Positions 25,934 to 34,051 of a stretch of DNA of 54,922 bases are shown piece after piece. Made by a program: the position numbers and the translations under genes. Origin of the DNA: Verrucosispora sioxanthis (GTDB lineage Bacteria; Actinomycetota; Actinomycetes; Mycobacteriales; Micromonosporaceae); the NCBI RefSeq assembly GCF_010560025.1, contig NZ_SAIY01000015.1, forward strand, positions 1 through 54,922. Reading direction: 5' to 3'. A model generated the notes under the pieces. That model did no database searches, was not told the DNA's origin, and worked only from the letters and a program-made list of their open reading frames with translations. Each line of letters opens with the position of its first letter. Position 1 is the first letter of the stretch.

Positions 25934-27204
25934 CGCGTCACGTCCCGGGCCGACCTGCGGAACAGCATGGCCGACTGGAACCCGCCGAAGCCGCTGCCCA
26001 CCGAGAGCGCCACGTCCACCGGCACCTCCCGGGCCTCGTTGGGCACGTAGTCCAGGTCGCACTCCGGGTCCCGGGTGGCCCAGTTGGCGGTCGGCGGCAC
26101 CACGCCGAACTCGATGGCCAGCGCGCACGCGGCCATCTCGATGGCGCCGATGGCTCCCAGCGAGTGCCCGACCATCGACTTGATCGAGCTGATCGGCACC
26201 CGGTGGGCCGCCGACCCGAGCGACCGTTTGAAGGCGGCCGTCTCGTGCCGGTCGTTCTGCCGGGTCCCGGAGCCGTGCGCGCTGATGTAGGAGACGTCCC
26301 CGGGCGCCAGTCGGGCCTGCCGCAGTGCGTCGGTGATGGCCAGCCCCATCTCCAGGCCGTCGGGGCGCAGCCCGGTCATGTGGTACCCGTTGCTGCGGCT
26401 GGCGTAGCCGGCCACCTCGCAGTAGACGTGCGCGCCCCGTCGCGCGGCGTGTCCGGCCTCCTCCAGCACCAGCACCGCCGCCCCCTCGGCCAGCACGAAG
26501 CCGTGCCGGTCGGCGTCGAAGGGGCGGGAGGCGTGCGCCGGGTCGTCGTTGTCCGGGCTGGTGGCCTTGATGGCGTCGAACGAGGCGACGGTGACCGGCG
26601 AGATCGGCGAGTCGGCGGCACCGGCGAGCACGACGTCGGCCTCGCCGTCGACGACCAACTGGTGGGCGTAGCCGATGGCGTCGATGCCGGAGGTGCAGCC
26701 GGTGGAGATGACCTGGGCCGGCCCGTGCAGGCCGTGGCGGCAGGCCACGTCCGCGGCCAGGCTGCTGGGCATCAGCGCCGGGTAGAGGTACGGGCCGCCG
26801 AGAGCCGCGTCGACCAGCCAACGCCGGCCGCTGTCGCTCACCGTCACGTACTCCTGTTCCAGTGCCATGGTGCCGCCGACGGCGGTGCCCAGGACCACAC
26901 CGGTGCGGTCGCGTTCGGCGTCGGTGAGTTCCAGCCCGCTGTCGGCGACCGCCTCGGCGGCGCAGGCCAGCGCGAACTGCACGTACCGGTCGGCGCGCTG
27001 CCGCTGGGCGGGGGTCAACCCGGCGGCGTCCGGGTCGAAGTCGCACTCGGCGGCGATCTGCGACCGGAACGGCGACGGGTCGAAGAAGGTGATCCGCCGG
27101 GTGGCCGTACGCCCCTCGGTGATGCTCTTCCAGAACCGGTCCCGGGTCACCCCGCCGGGGGCCACCACCCCGACGCCGGTGACCACGGTGCGCCGGGTGG
27201 TCAC
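25930..27204 (-). CDS. Type II PKS ketosynthase (KS alpha)
   Basis: A 424-residue beta-ketoacyl synthase that condenses malonyl-ACP units. The catalytic triad is intact: C170 (STGCTSG), H310 (ISAHGSGT) and H347 (KSMVGHSLGA). With the CLF it builds an aromatic poly-beta-ketone chain on the ACP encoded two genes upstream. The start overlaps the cupin gene stop by ATGA and the stop overlaps the CLF start by GTGA. Confidence 0.95.
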   Translation of the reverse strand: MTTRRTVVTGVGVVAPGGVTRDRFWKSITEGRTATRRITFFDPSPFRSQIAAECDFDPDAAGLTPAQRQRADRYVQFALACAAEAVADSGLELTDAERDRTGVVLGTAVGGTMALEQEYVTVSDSGRRWLVDAALGGPYLYPALMPSSLAADVACRHGLHGPAQVISTGCTSGIDAIGYAHQLVVDGEADVVLAGAADSPISPVTVASFDAIKATSPDNDDPAHASRPFDADRHGFVLAEGAAVLVLEEAGHAARRGAHVYCEVAGYASRSNGYHMTGLRPDGLEMGLAITDALRQARLAPGDVSYISAHGSGTRQNDRHETAAFKRSLGSAAHRVPISSIKSMVGHSLGAIGAIEMAACALAIEFGVVPPTANWATRDPECDLDYVPNEAREVPVDVALSVGSGFGGFQSAMLFRRSARDVTR

Positions 27205-27599
27205 GACCGGTCCCGCTGCTCGACAAGCTCGGTGTCGACGTGGCCGAGTTCCGGGCGCGGCGCCAGCGGCCCGAGGTGGAAGACGACCTCGGCGGGCACG
27301 TGCCCGGTGTTGCGCAGCCGGTGCCGGACGTTGCGGGCCACGAACAGCGCCTCGCCGGCCGCCAGCGGCACCGGTTCGTCGTCCAGGTCGACGGTGATGG
27401 CGCCCCGGGCGACGTAGAGGAACTCCTCGCTGTACGGGTGGTAGTGCTCGGCGATCCGCTCGCCCGGTGCCATGGTGGCCACACCCATGAAACCCGAGGT
27501 GCTGCCGACGGTACGCGGACCGAGCAGGACCCGCAGCTCGCCGCCGCGTCGGCGGTCGGCGGGGACGTCCCGGGCGGCCACCAGGGCGAGGTCACTCAT
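27201..27599 (-). CDS. Cupin protein, TcmJ/WhiE-ORFII-like
   Basis: A 132-residue single-domain cupin starting MSDLALVAARD at 27599. The metal-site motifs are present: HYHPYSEEFLYVARG (His, His and Glu) and a second motif with NVRHRLRN. Cupins of this kind stand beside the KS gene in tetracenomycin (TcmJ) and spore-pigment (whiE) clusters, where they help cyclisation or oxidation of the nascent polyketide. The gene overlaps the ACP-cyclase gene by 8 bp and the KS gene by 4 bp. Confidence 0.87.
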   Translation of the reverse strand: MSDLALVAARDVPADRRRGGELRVLLGPRTVGSTSGFMGVATMAPGERIAEHYHPYSEEFLYVARGAITVDLDDEPVPLAAGEALFVARNVRHRLRNTGHVPAEVVFHLGPLAPRPELGHVDTELVEQRDRS

Positions 27600-28368
27600 C
27601 GTCGGCTCCTGTCGCGCTAGCACCGGTCGCCACGGCCGTCGGGGTGACGCTCGCCGGCGGCGTGGTCGTCCGGTCCCGGGCGAGCCGCTCGACGCGTTCC
27701 CTGATGACGGCCAGCTGCACGGCGCTGTTGGTGTTGATCCGTTCGGTCATCCCGGCGTTGTCCACCGGTGCGCTCGGCCTCATCGCGAAGTCCTGCACCC
27801 AGGTCATCCGGACACCGTCGGGTTCCTCGGTGTAGGTCCAGCGGATCCGCATGTACTCGAACGGCCCGGTCTCCACCCGGTGGGCGCGCACCTGTCGGGT
27901 GGCCGGGTCCGCGGTGCGTTCGCTGACCCAGCTCCAGGCGACACCGTTCTCGTCGGGATGCATGGTGAGTCGGAACCGGACCGTGTCGCCGTCCCGGTCG
28001 AGGATCTCGGCCCGCGCGTACTCGGTGAACAGGTCCGGCCAGCCGGCCACGTCGTTCGTCACCGACCAGACCAGGTCCAGCGGAGCGGCGATGACGATGC
28101 TGTTCTCGGTGTGCCCGGGCGGATCGGCCCGCCGGGCGACCAGGTCGGCCACGCCCGGAATGCTCAACTGTGCGGCCTGCTCCGGGATGCTGACCTGCCA
28201 GCGGTCGGCGACCACGGCCGAGAGTTCGAGCAGGGCGAGCGAGTCCATGCCCAGCTCCTCCAGGGAGGCGGCCGGCGCGCGGGCGGCGGCCTCCGGATCA
28301 AGTCCGCAGTTGGTGACCAGGATGTCGGTTATCTCCGCGGTCAGCGAGTCGTCATCGGTGACGGTCAT
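27592..28368 (-). CDS. Acyl carrier protein fused to polyketide aromatase/cyclase
   Basis: A 258-residue two-domain protein. Residues 1-82 are an ACP whose phosphopantetheine attachment Ser is S43 (LGMDSLALLEL). Residues about 87-235 are a START-fold aromatase/cyclase very like TcmN/WhiE-ORFVI: HTENSIVIAAPLDLVW, YARAEILDRDGD, VRAHRVETGPFEYM, and MTERINTN near the end. In known type II systems these are normally two adjacent genes; here the ACP helix runs directly into the cyclase with no stop or start at the junction (ARRADPPGHTEN). The C-terminus is Thr/Ala rich. ATG at 28368 overlaps the biotin carboxylase stop. Confidence 0.92.
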   Translation of the reverse strand: MTVTDDDSLTAEITDILVTNCGLDPEAAARAPAASLEELGMDSLALLELSAVVADRWQVSIPEQAAQLSIPGVADLVARRADPPGHTENSIVIAAPLDLVWSVTNDVAGWPDLFTEYARAEILDRDGDTVRFRLTMHPDENGVAWSWVSERTADPATRQVRAHRVETGPFEYMRIRWTYTEEPDGVRMTWVQDFAMRPSAPVDNAGMTERINTNSAVQLAVIRERVERLARDRTTTPPASVTPTAVATGASATGADDE

Positions 28369-29744
28369 CGTTCCCTCCTCGGGTGTGTGGGTTTCGGTGC
28401 GGCGATCAGGCGGTCCACCAGCCCGGTGGAGTGCCGCCCCTTGCGGAACTCGGCGTCGTCGAGCACCCGCCGCACGAACGGGATGGTGGTCCGCATCCCC
28501 GGTCCGGAGATCTCGAACTCGCCGAGCGCCCGGTCCAGCCGGCTCAACGCCAGGTCACGGTCCGGGGCCCAGACGACGACCTTCGCCAGCAGCGAGTCGT
28601 AGTGCGGTCCCACCAGGTAACCGGCGTGGCCGTGGGTGTCGACCCGGGTGAACGGGCCGCCGGGCGGCACGAAGCGGTCCAGCCGGCCGGGGGTGGGGGC
28701 GAAGTTCCGGTCCGGATCCTCCACGTTGACCCGGCACTCGATGCCCACCCCGGTGAACCGGACGTCCTCCTGACGCCAGCGCAGCGGGGTGCCCGCCGCG
28801 ACGTGGAACTGCTCGTGCACCAGGTCGATCCCCGTGATCATCTCGGTGACCGGGTGTTCCACCTGGATGCGACAGTTGATCTCCAGAAAGTGGAACCGTT
28901 CGTCGGCGTCGACCAGGAACTCCACCGTCCCGGCACCGGTGAACCCGACGTCGAGTGCGCCACGCAGGGCGGTGCCGGCGATGGCGTCCAACGTCGCCGG
29001 GGACAGCGCCGGGGCGGGCGCCTCCTCGACCAGCTTCTGATGGCGGCGCTGCACCGAGCAGTCCCGGGTGCCCAGGTGCACACCGTTGCCGTGCGAGTCG
29101 CAGAGCAGTTGGACCTCGACGTGCCGGGCGTCGACCAGGTAGCGCTCGACGTACACCCGGTCGTCGCCGAAGGCGGCCTGGGCGGCGGCCCGGGTGCGCG
29201 CGTACGCCCGGGGCAGGTCCGCCGGGGTCCGGACCACCGTCATTCCCCGGCCCCCTCCCCCGGCCGCGGCCTTGATGATGACCGGGTAGCCCACCTCGGC
29301 GGCGACGGCGGCGGCCTCGGCGGCCGTCGGTACCGGCTGCACCGCGCCCGGCGCCAACGGCAGCCCGGCCCGGCTCATCAACGCCCGGGCGGAGGACTTG
29401 TCGGCAAGCACGGACATCACGCGCGGCGGCGGGCCGACGAAGGTCAGCCCGTTGTCCGCGCAGATCTCCGCGAAATCGGCGTCCTCGGAGAGGAACCCGT
29501 AGCCCGGGTGCACCGCCTGGGCACCGACCTTACGGGCCGCCTCCACCACCGCGGCGGCGTTGAGATAACTGCGCCGGCTGGCCGAGGGGCCGATCCGGAC
29601 GGCCTCGTCGGCCAGCCGCACCGCCACCGAGTCGGCGTCCGCGGTGGAGTAGACCACGGCGGTACGGATGCCGAGTTCCCGGCACGCACGCAGGATGCGT
29701 AGCGCGATCTCGCCCCGGTTGGCGATCAGCACCTTGGAGAACAT
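28365..29744 (-). CDS. accC: Acetyl-CoA carboxylase, biotin carboxylase subunit
   Basis: A 459-residue ATP-grasp enzyme that carboxylates the biotin on the carrier protein. Landmarks: FSKVLIANRGEIALRI, HPGYGFLSED, the glycine-rich ATP loop KAAAGGGGRGM, RDCSVQRRHQKLVEEAPAP, and EINCRIQVEHPVTE (metal-binding Glu and catalytic Arg). Length and order match housekeeping AccC. As part of the PKS operon with its own carrier and carboxyltransferase it should raise local malonyl-CoA for polyketide assembly. Confidence 0.94.
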   Translation of the reverse strand: MFSKVLIANRGEIALRILRACRELGIRTAVVYSTADADSVAVRLADEAVRIGPSASRRSYLNAAAVVEAARKVGAQAVHPGYGFLSEDADFAEICADNGLTFVGPPPRVMSVLADKSSARALMSRAGLPLAPGAVQPVPTAAEAAAVAAEVGYPVIIKAAAGGGGRGMTVVRTPADLPRAYARTRAAAQAAFGDDRVYVERYLVDARHVEVQLLCDSHGNGVHLGTRDCSVQRRHQKLVEEAPAPALSPATLDAIAGTALRGALDVGFTGAGTVEFLVDADERFHFLEINCRIQVEHPVTEMITGIDLVHEQFHVAAGTPLRWRQEDVRFTGVGIECRVNVEDPDRNFAPTPGRLDRFVPPGGPFTRVDTHGHAGYLVGPHYDSLLAKVVVWAPDRDLALSRLDRALGEFEISGPGMRTTIPFVRRVLDDAEFRKGRHSTGLVDRLIAAPKPTHPRRER

Positions 29745-29756
29745 CGCGCACCACCC

Positions 29757-30344
29757 TCAGGCCGGATCCAGGGCGACAAGTGGCTGGTCGTACTCCACCG
29801 GCTGTCCGTCGGCGACCAGGATCTCGACGACCCGGCCGGACCGGTCCGCGGCGATCTCGTTCATCAGTTTCATCGCCTCGACGATCCCGACCACCTGCCC
29901 GGGTCGGACCAGGTCGCCGACGGCCACGAAGGGTGCCGCACCCGGCTGCGGCGACCGGTAGAAGGTGCCGACCATCGGCGACCGGACGCTGGCGCGGGTC
30001 GCGGGACTCGCCGCCGGTGGGGCCGGGGACGGTTCGACGGGCGGCCGGGGTGCGGGAGCGGCGGGACCAGAACCCGTGGGGCCGGACGGCACACCGGGTT
30101 CCGGGCCGACCGGCCGAGCCCACTCCACCTCCAGCTCGGCCTCGCCGAGACGCAGTCGCAGCCGGCGCACCGGGTCGGCCAGTTCGGCGATGAACTGCCG
30201 GGCGTGTCGGCGCAGGTCGGCCAGGGCGGCGTCGGCCGTCGGACGCCGGTCGGGTTCCTGACCGGCGACGCCGTCGGTCCGCTGCCCGGTCCCGTCGCCG
30301 TTCGGCGCGGTCGCCGCAGCGGGGACCGTGGGCGCGGCGCTCAT
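29757..30344 (-). CDS. accB: Acetyl-CoA carboxylase biotin carboxyl carrier protein
   Basis: A 195-residue BCCP. An Ala/Pro-rich linker (residues about 85-120) leads to the C-terminal biotinyl domain, starting RSPMVGTFYRSPQPGAAPF with the biotinylated Lys in VEAMKLMNE. The N-terminal third (DLRRHARQFIAELADPVRRL) is helical as in other BCCPs. ATG at 30344 overlaps the AccD-AccA stop. The 12-nt gap to accC is the only non-overlapping junction in the nine-gene operon. Confidence 0.92.
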   Translation of the reverse strand: MSAAPTVPAAATAPNGDGTGQRTDGVAGQEPDRRPTADAALADLRRHARQFIAELADPVRRLRLRLGEAELEVEWARPVGPEPGVPSGPTGSGPAAPAPRPPVEPSPAPPAASPATRASVRSPMVGTFYRSPQPGAAPFVAVGDLVRPGQVVGIVEAMKLMNEIAADRSGRVVEILVADGQPVEYDQPLVALDPA

Positions 30345-32035
30345 CGGATGCCCGCTCGGGCACGTGCGGCACCGAAGCGGCGGAAGCGTCGTCGCCGTCG
30401 TTGGACGAGGGTCACCGCGGGCACCTCCAGCAGCGGCAGCAGGTTCGCCAGCAGCGCCTGGCGGACGGCCCGCGCGGTCGCGTCGGGGTCGTCGGCGGCC
30501 GAGCCGTCCGGCTCGGGTACGACCTCGTCGACGACCCCGAGGCGGCACAGATCCGGTGCGGTCAGTCGCAGGGCCCGGGCGGCCTGCGGAGCGGCGGTGC
30601 GACCGGGCCAGAGGATCGCGGCGCAGCCCTCGGGGCTGATCACCGAGTAGACCGCGTGCTGGAGCATCAACACCCGGTCGGCCACCGCCAGGGCCAGGGC
30701 ACCGCCGCTGCCGCCCTCCCCGGTCACCACGGTCACCACCGGTGTGGGCAGCACGCTCATGGTCAGGATGTTCTCCGCGATCGCCGCCGCCTGGCCGTGC
30801 TCCTCCGCCTCGACGCCCGGATCGGCCCCCGGGGTGTCGACCAGGGTCACCACGGGCAGCCCGAGTCGGGCCGCGAGTCGCATCAGCCGCAACGCCTTGC
30901 GATGGCCCGCCGGGGTGGCCATGCCGAAGTTGCGGGCGGCCAGCTCGGCGGTGCTGTGTCCCTTCTGGTGGCCGATCACCATCAGGTGCCGGCCGTCGAG
31001 CCGCGCCAACCCCCCGACCACCGCCGGGCAGTCGCCGCCGAGCCGGTCGCCGTGCAACTCGGTGAAGCCGTCGAAGGTGGTCTCCAGATAGTCCAGAGTG
31101 GTGGGCCGGCCGGGGTGCCGAGCCAGGCGTACCGTCTCCCAGGCGTCGCGCACCGGTGTCCGGGATAGCTCGACCGGGCGGGCCGTCTCGGGCGGCGGGG
31201 CGTCCGCGCCGGACCGCTTCGTGGCCCGGCGGCCGGTGCCCGTCGCGGCGAGCAATGTCGCCAGTCGGGCACGCAGGGCGTGCCGGGGCACCACCATGTC
31301 GACCTGGCCGTGCCGCAGCAGGAACTCGGCGGTCTGGAACCCCTCCGGCAGGTTGCGTCCGGTGACCTGCCGGATCACCCGGGGGCCGGCGAAGCCCATC
31401 CGGGCGCCGCTCTCGGCGAGTACCAGGTCGGCGCTGGTGGCGAAGGAGGCGGCCACCCCGCCGTAGGTGGGGTCGGTCAGCACGCTGACGGTGAGCAGCC
31501 CGACCTCGCGCAGCTCGGCCATCGCCTGGCTGACCGTGGCCATCTGCATCAGCGACAGCGCACCCTCCTGCATCCGGGCACCGCCGGAGGCGGTGACCAG
31601 GACCAGCGGGACGCCCGCCGCCAGCGCCTGCTCGGCGGTACGGGTGATCAGCTCGCCGACGGCGCTGCCCAGGCTGCCGCCGAGAAACCGGAAGTCCATC
31701 ACCGCGAGCGCACAACGCGACCCGCCGATCGCGGCGGTGCCGCAGAGCACCGCCTCCGGCAGGCCGGTGTCGGCGCGGGCGGCGGCGAGCCGGTGCGGGT
31801 ACGGCAGCACGTCGACGAACCCGATCGGATCCACCGCGACCGCGCGCTCCGGCAGGGTCCGGAACGATCCGGGATCGACCAGCTGGTCGATCCGCTCGGG
31901 TGCGGCGAGTCGGGCGTGCAGGCCGCACTCCGGGCAGACGTCGAGGTTGCGGCGCAGCCGCTTACGGTAGAGCAGGGCGGCGCAGCCGCCGCACCGGGAC
32001 CACAGGGTCTCGCCCGAGGGCGCGGTGGCGGTCAT
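30341..32035 (-). CDS. Acetyl-CoA carboxylase carboxyltransferase, fused beta-alpha subunits
   Basis: A 564-residue fusion. Residues 1-260 are AccD-like with a Cys4 zinc finger (CGGC and CPEC) and the crotonase-fold GGARMQEGALSLMQMA. Residues about 305-540 are AccA-like (TTLDYLETTFDGFTELHGDR, VTLVDTPGADPGVEAEEHGQ, EGGSGGALALAVADRV). Together they transfer CO2 from carboxybiotin to acetyl-CoA. Fused subunits of this sort occur in some secondary-metabolite clusters. The start overlaps the TcmI-like gene stop and the stop overlaps accB, both by ATGA. Confidence 0.93.
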   Translation of the reverse strand: MTATAPSGETLWSRCGGCAALLYRKRLRRNLDVCPECGLHARLAAPERIDQLVDPGSFRTLPERAVAVDPIGFVDVLPYPHRLAAARADTGLPEAVLCGTAAIGGSRCALAVMDFRFLGGSLGSAVGELITRTAEQALAAGVPLVLVTASGGARMQEGALSLMQMATVSQAMAELREVGLLTVSVLTDPTYGGVAASFATSADLVLAESGARMGFAGPRVIRQVTGRNLPEGFQTAEFLLRHGQVDMVVPRHALRARLATLLAATGTGRRATKRSGADAPPPETARPVELSRTPVRDAWETVRLARHPGRPTTLDYLETTFDGFTELHGDRLGGDCPAVVGGLARLDGRHLMVIGHQKGHSTAELAARNFGMATPAGHRKALRLMRLAARLGLPVVTLVDTPGADPGVEAEEHGQAAAIAENILTMSVLPTPVVTVVTGEGGSGGALALAVADRVLMLQHAVYSVISPEGCAAILWPGRTAAPQAARALRLTAPDLCRLGVVDEVVPEPDGSAADDPDATARAVRQALLANLLPLLEVPAVTLVQRRRRRFRRFGAARARAGIR

Positions 32036-32358
32036 GGCCGGCGTCCGTCGAAGCGGTAGAAGCAGCGCGCCATCGCGTCCCGGGGTGACCGCCAGTCCGG
32101 TCGGTACGGTGAGATGTACGAACTCAGCCGGCTGCTGACCCGGACGAACTCGGGGTGTTCCCGAACCGCCTCCACGGCGCCGTCGCCGGCCGACTCGGTC
32201 TCGATCAGGTGCACGTACAGGTCGTGCAGGCGGTACAGCGAGCGATGCCGGACCCCCACCAGGCGAGGCAGTTCGGTCGTGTCGGACTCGGCGAAGATCT
32301 CGGCGACCGCCGCCTCGGCGGTCGGGACCACCTTCGCGACGATGAGCGTTCGGTCCAT
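32032..32358 (-). CDS. TcmI-like polyketide cyclase, first gene of PKS operon
   Basis: A 108-residue small alpha/beta-barrel cyclase of the TcmI family (IFAESDTTELPRLVGVRHRS; LHDLYVHLIE; SPYRPDWRSPRDAMARCFYRF). TcmI closes the later ring of tetracenomycin, so a second- or third-ring cyclisation of the chain is expected. GGGAGG precedes the ATG. It leads the nine-gene operon; a direct-repeat pair resembling SARP boxes lies 75 bp upstream at 32433-32451. A paralogue is at 33690-34037. Confidence 0.9.
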   Translation of the reverse strand: MDRTLIVAKVVPTAEAAVAEIFAESDTTELPRLVGVRHRSLYRLHDLYVHLIETESAGDGAVEAVREHPEFVRVSSRLSSYISPYRPDWRSPRDAMARCFYRFDGRRP

Positions 32359-32432
32359 GCTGGTCCTCCCACAGGGGCCGGTCGGACGCCATCGGGTGGA
32401 CCCGGACGGCTGCCGCCACGATGCGGAGCACC

Positions 32433-32451
32433 GCGTCACCCGGGCGTCACC
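32433..32451 (-). promoter_or_regulatory. Candidate SARP box pair facing the PKS operon
   Basis: Read on the minus strand: GGTGACGC, 3 nt, GGTGACGC, an exact 8-mer repeated with an 11-bp period. SARP activators bind short direct repeats spaced one helical turn apart just upstream of weak -10 boxes (established for the family). The site is 75 bp before the first operon gene. Confidence 0.65.
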
Positions 32452-32476
32452 GGCCCCCCGGGCAACACCGCAGGCC

Positions 32477-32495
32477 GGTGACGCTCAGTTGACGC
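32477..32495 (+). promoter_or_regulatory. Candidate SARP box pair facing the SARP operon
   Basis: GGTGACGC, 3 nt, GTTGACGC, with an 11-bp period on the plus strand. It is the same motif as at 32433-32451 but in opposite orientation, with 25 bp between the two sites. Confidence 0.6.
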
Positions 32496-32599
32496 AAGCT
32501 GTGATTCAGCTGAGCAGCCACGGGCACCATGATCGAGACGATTGGCCAGTTCAGAGGCGGTTTCACAGAACCCGGCAAGTTGCATTACCGACAACATCG

Positions 32600-32627
32600 T
32601 TGACCCAGAGTAACGATGATTGATAAT
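32600..32627 (+). promoter_or_regulatory. Near-consensus sigma-70 type promoter for the SARP gene
   Basis: TTGACC (32600-32605), 16-bp spacer, GATAAT (32622-32627), in an AT-rich patch unusual for this genome. Transcription would begin near 32634, downstream of the ATG at 32616, which argues that this ATG is not the SARP start. Confidence 0.65.
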
Positions 32628-32756
32628 CTTCGCGGCGGTCGGACCCGGCACCGCACCCCGCGTGCGACGGCCCGACGAGTCGACAGTGGCGGCACGGCGG
32701 CCACGCCGGGACCTGGCCGAGACCCGCAACCGACGCGTTCCGCAGGGGGTGCCGCC

Positions 32757-33599
32757 GTGGCCGCCGTTCCGCCCACGCCCACCACCGGCCAGCCCCACGA
32801 CGCGGAGATCCGGCTGCACCTGCTCGGCGGCTTCCGGCTGACCCACGGGGACACTCCCGTGGTGGTGCCCCGCGGCCTGCAACGGATCATCGCGCTGATC
32901 GGGCTGCGTCCCGGTGCCACCCGTACCCACCTCGCCGGTCTGCTCTGGCCGGAGGTCACCGAGGAGCGGGCGCTGTCCTCACTGCGGACCGCACTGTGGC
33001 GACTGCGTCAGGATCCCTACTGTCCCCTGACCACCGCCGCCGACACCGTCCGCCTCGACCCGCTGGTCCGGGTCGATGTCGACCTGCTCATCGACACGGC
33101 CGGCCGGGTTCGCGACGGCCACCCCCCGGACGACGCCGCCGAGGCCCTCGCCGCCGGCCGGCACGACCTGCTGCCCGGCTGGTACGACGACTGGGTGCTG
33201 GCCGACCGGGAAAGGCTGCGCCAGCTCCGACTGCACATGTTGGAACAGGTTTCCGGCCAGCACCTGGCCGCCGGCCGGCACGGTGAGGCGCTGGAGGCGG
33301 CGCTGGAGGCGATGGCCGCCGAGCCGCTGCGCGAGACGCCGCACCGGCTGGTCGTCCGCATCCACCTCGCCGAGGGCAACGCCTTCGAGGCGGTACACGC
33401 CTACTACGTCTACCGGGACCTGCTGCTGCGGGAACTGCGACTGGAGCCGTCGCCGGCCATGAGCGCACTGCTCGCGGAGACCCTCGACCCCATTCGCCAG
33501 GCCAGCCGTCCGACCGGCGGACCCCGGCGGCACGTGGTCACCCGCGCCGCTTCGCCGAGCCCGACGGCGTCGCGTCACCGCACCGATCCCGGACGTTGA
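32757..33599 (+). CDS. SARP family transcriptional activator
   Basis: A 280-residue Streptomyces antibiotic regulatory protein: an OmpR-like winged helix (EIRLHLLGGFRLTHGD through SSLRTALWRLRQ) followed by a bacterial transcriptional activation (BTAD) domain rich in TPR-like helices (LLPGWYDDWVLADRERLRQL; HRLVVRIHLAEGNAFEAVHAYY). I choose GTG 32757, preceded by a GGGGG run, because a strong promoter overlaps the alternative ATG at 32616 and the extra 47 residues look random. It probably activates both divergent PKS operons. The C-terminal tail after residue 245 is low complexity. Confidence 0.88.
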   Translation: MAAVPPTPTTGQPHDAEIRLHLLGGFRLTHGDTPVVVPRGLQRIIALIGLRPGATRTHLAGLLWPEVTEERALSSLRTALWRLRQDPYCPLTTAADTVRLDPLVRVDVDLLIDTAGRVRDGHPPDDAAEALAAGRHDLLPGWYDDWVLADRERLRQLRLHMLEQVSGQHLAAGRHGEALEAALEAMAAEPLRETPHRLVVRIHLAEGNAFEAVHAYYVYRDLLLRELRLEPSPAMSALLAETLDPIRQASRPTGGPRRHVVTRAASPSPTASRHRTDPGR

Positions 33600-33689
33600 C
33601 GGGTAGGTGACTGCGCGGGCGACAGGGTGGGTCCACAGCGGCCCGTACCCGGTGTCCGGCCGGGCCGACCCACCGGTGAGAGGGATCCG

Positions 33690-34037
33690 ATGAGCCGTCT
33701 AGTGATCGTCAGCAGAATCATCCCGGGCGCGGAAGGTCGCGTGGCACAGATCTTCGCCGAGTCCGACGAGACCGAACTGCCGAGCCTGACCGGGGTACGC
33801 CACCGGTCCCTGTACTGCCTGCACGACCTGTGCGTACACCTGATGGAGACCGACGACGTCGGCGCGGACGCCCTCGCGGCGGCCCGTAACCATCCGTTGT
33901 TCCAGCAGGTCAACGAGCGGCTGTCCGCGCACACCTCGCCGTACCTGCCCACCTGGCGCTCGCCGCGCGACGCGATCGCCAACTGCTTCTACCGCTGGGA
34001 CGGCGCGGAGGTTCCGGCACCGCGCGTGGCCGGCTGA
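33690..34037 (+). CDS. TcmI-like polyketide cyclase, second copy
   Basis: A 115-residue cyclase starting MSRLVIVSRI with GAGAGGG upstream. It is clearly paralogous to the 32032-32358 protein (IFAESDETELPSLTGVRHRS; LHDLCVHLME; PYLPTWRSPRDAIANCFYRWDG). Two TcmI-type cyclases plus a TcmN-type domain give three ring-closing activities, as expected for a polycyclic polyphenol with four or more rings. It lies between the SARP and FAD monooxygenase genes in one transcription unit. Confidence 0.9.
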   Translation: MSRLVIVSRIIPGAEGRVAQIFAESDETELPSLTGVRHRSLYCLHDLCVHLMETDDVGADALAAARNHPLFQQVNERLSAHTSPYLPTWRSPRDAIANCFYRWDGAEVPAPRVAG

Positions 34038-34051
34038 GCGGGCAGCGAGGC

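Larger units (their letters stand above)
32359..32756. promoter_or_regulatory. Divergent control region of the PKS cluster
   Basis: About 400 bp between the first gene of the minus-strand PKS operon and the SARP gene start I favour. It contains two direct-repeat pairs facing outward (entered separately), an AT-rich tract at 32560-32630 with a near-consensus promoter, and the likely 5' leader of the SARP transcript. No other gene is supported here. Confidence 0.7.

Noticed and set aside
24644..27595. A single 983-codon open frame through CLF and KS
   Set aside because: Only its last 430 codons have CLF sequence; the upstream part is an out-of-frame reading of the KS gene, which is intact in its own frame with a GTGA overlap.
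32616..32756. ATG at 32616 as SARP start
   Set aside because: It lies inside a consensus-like promoter and the extra 47 residues lack domain similarity; GTG 32757 has a better context.
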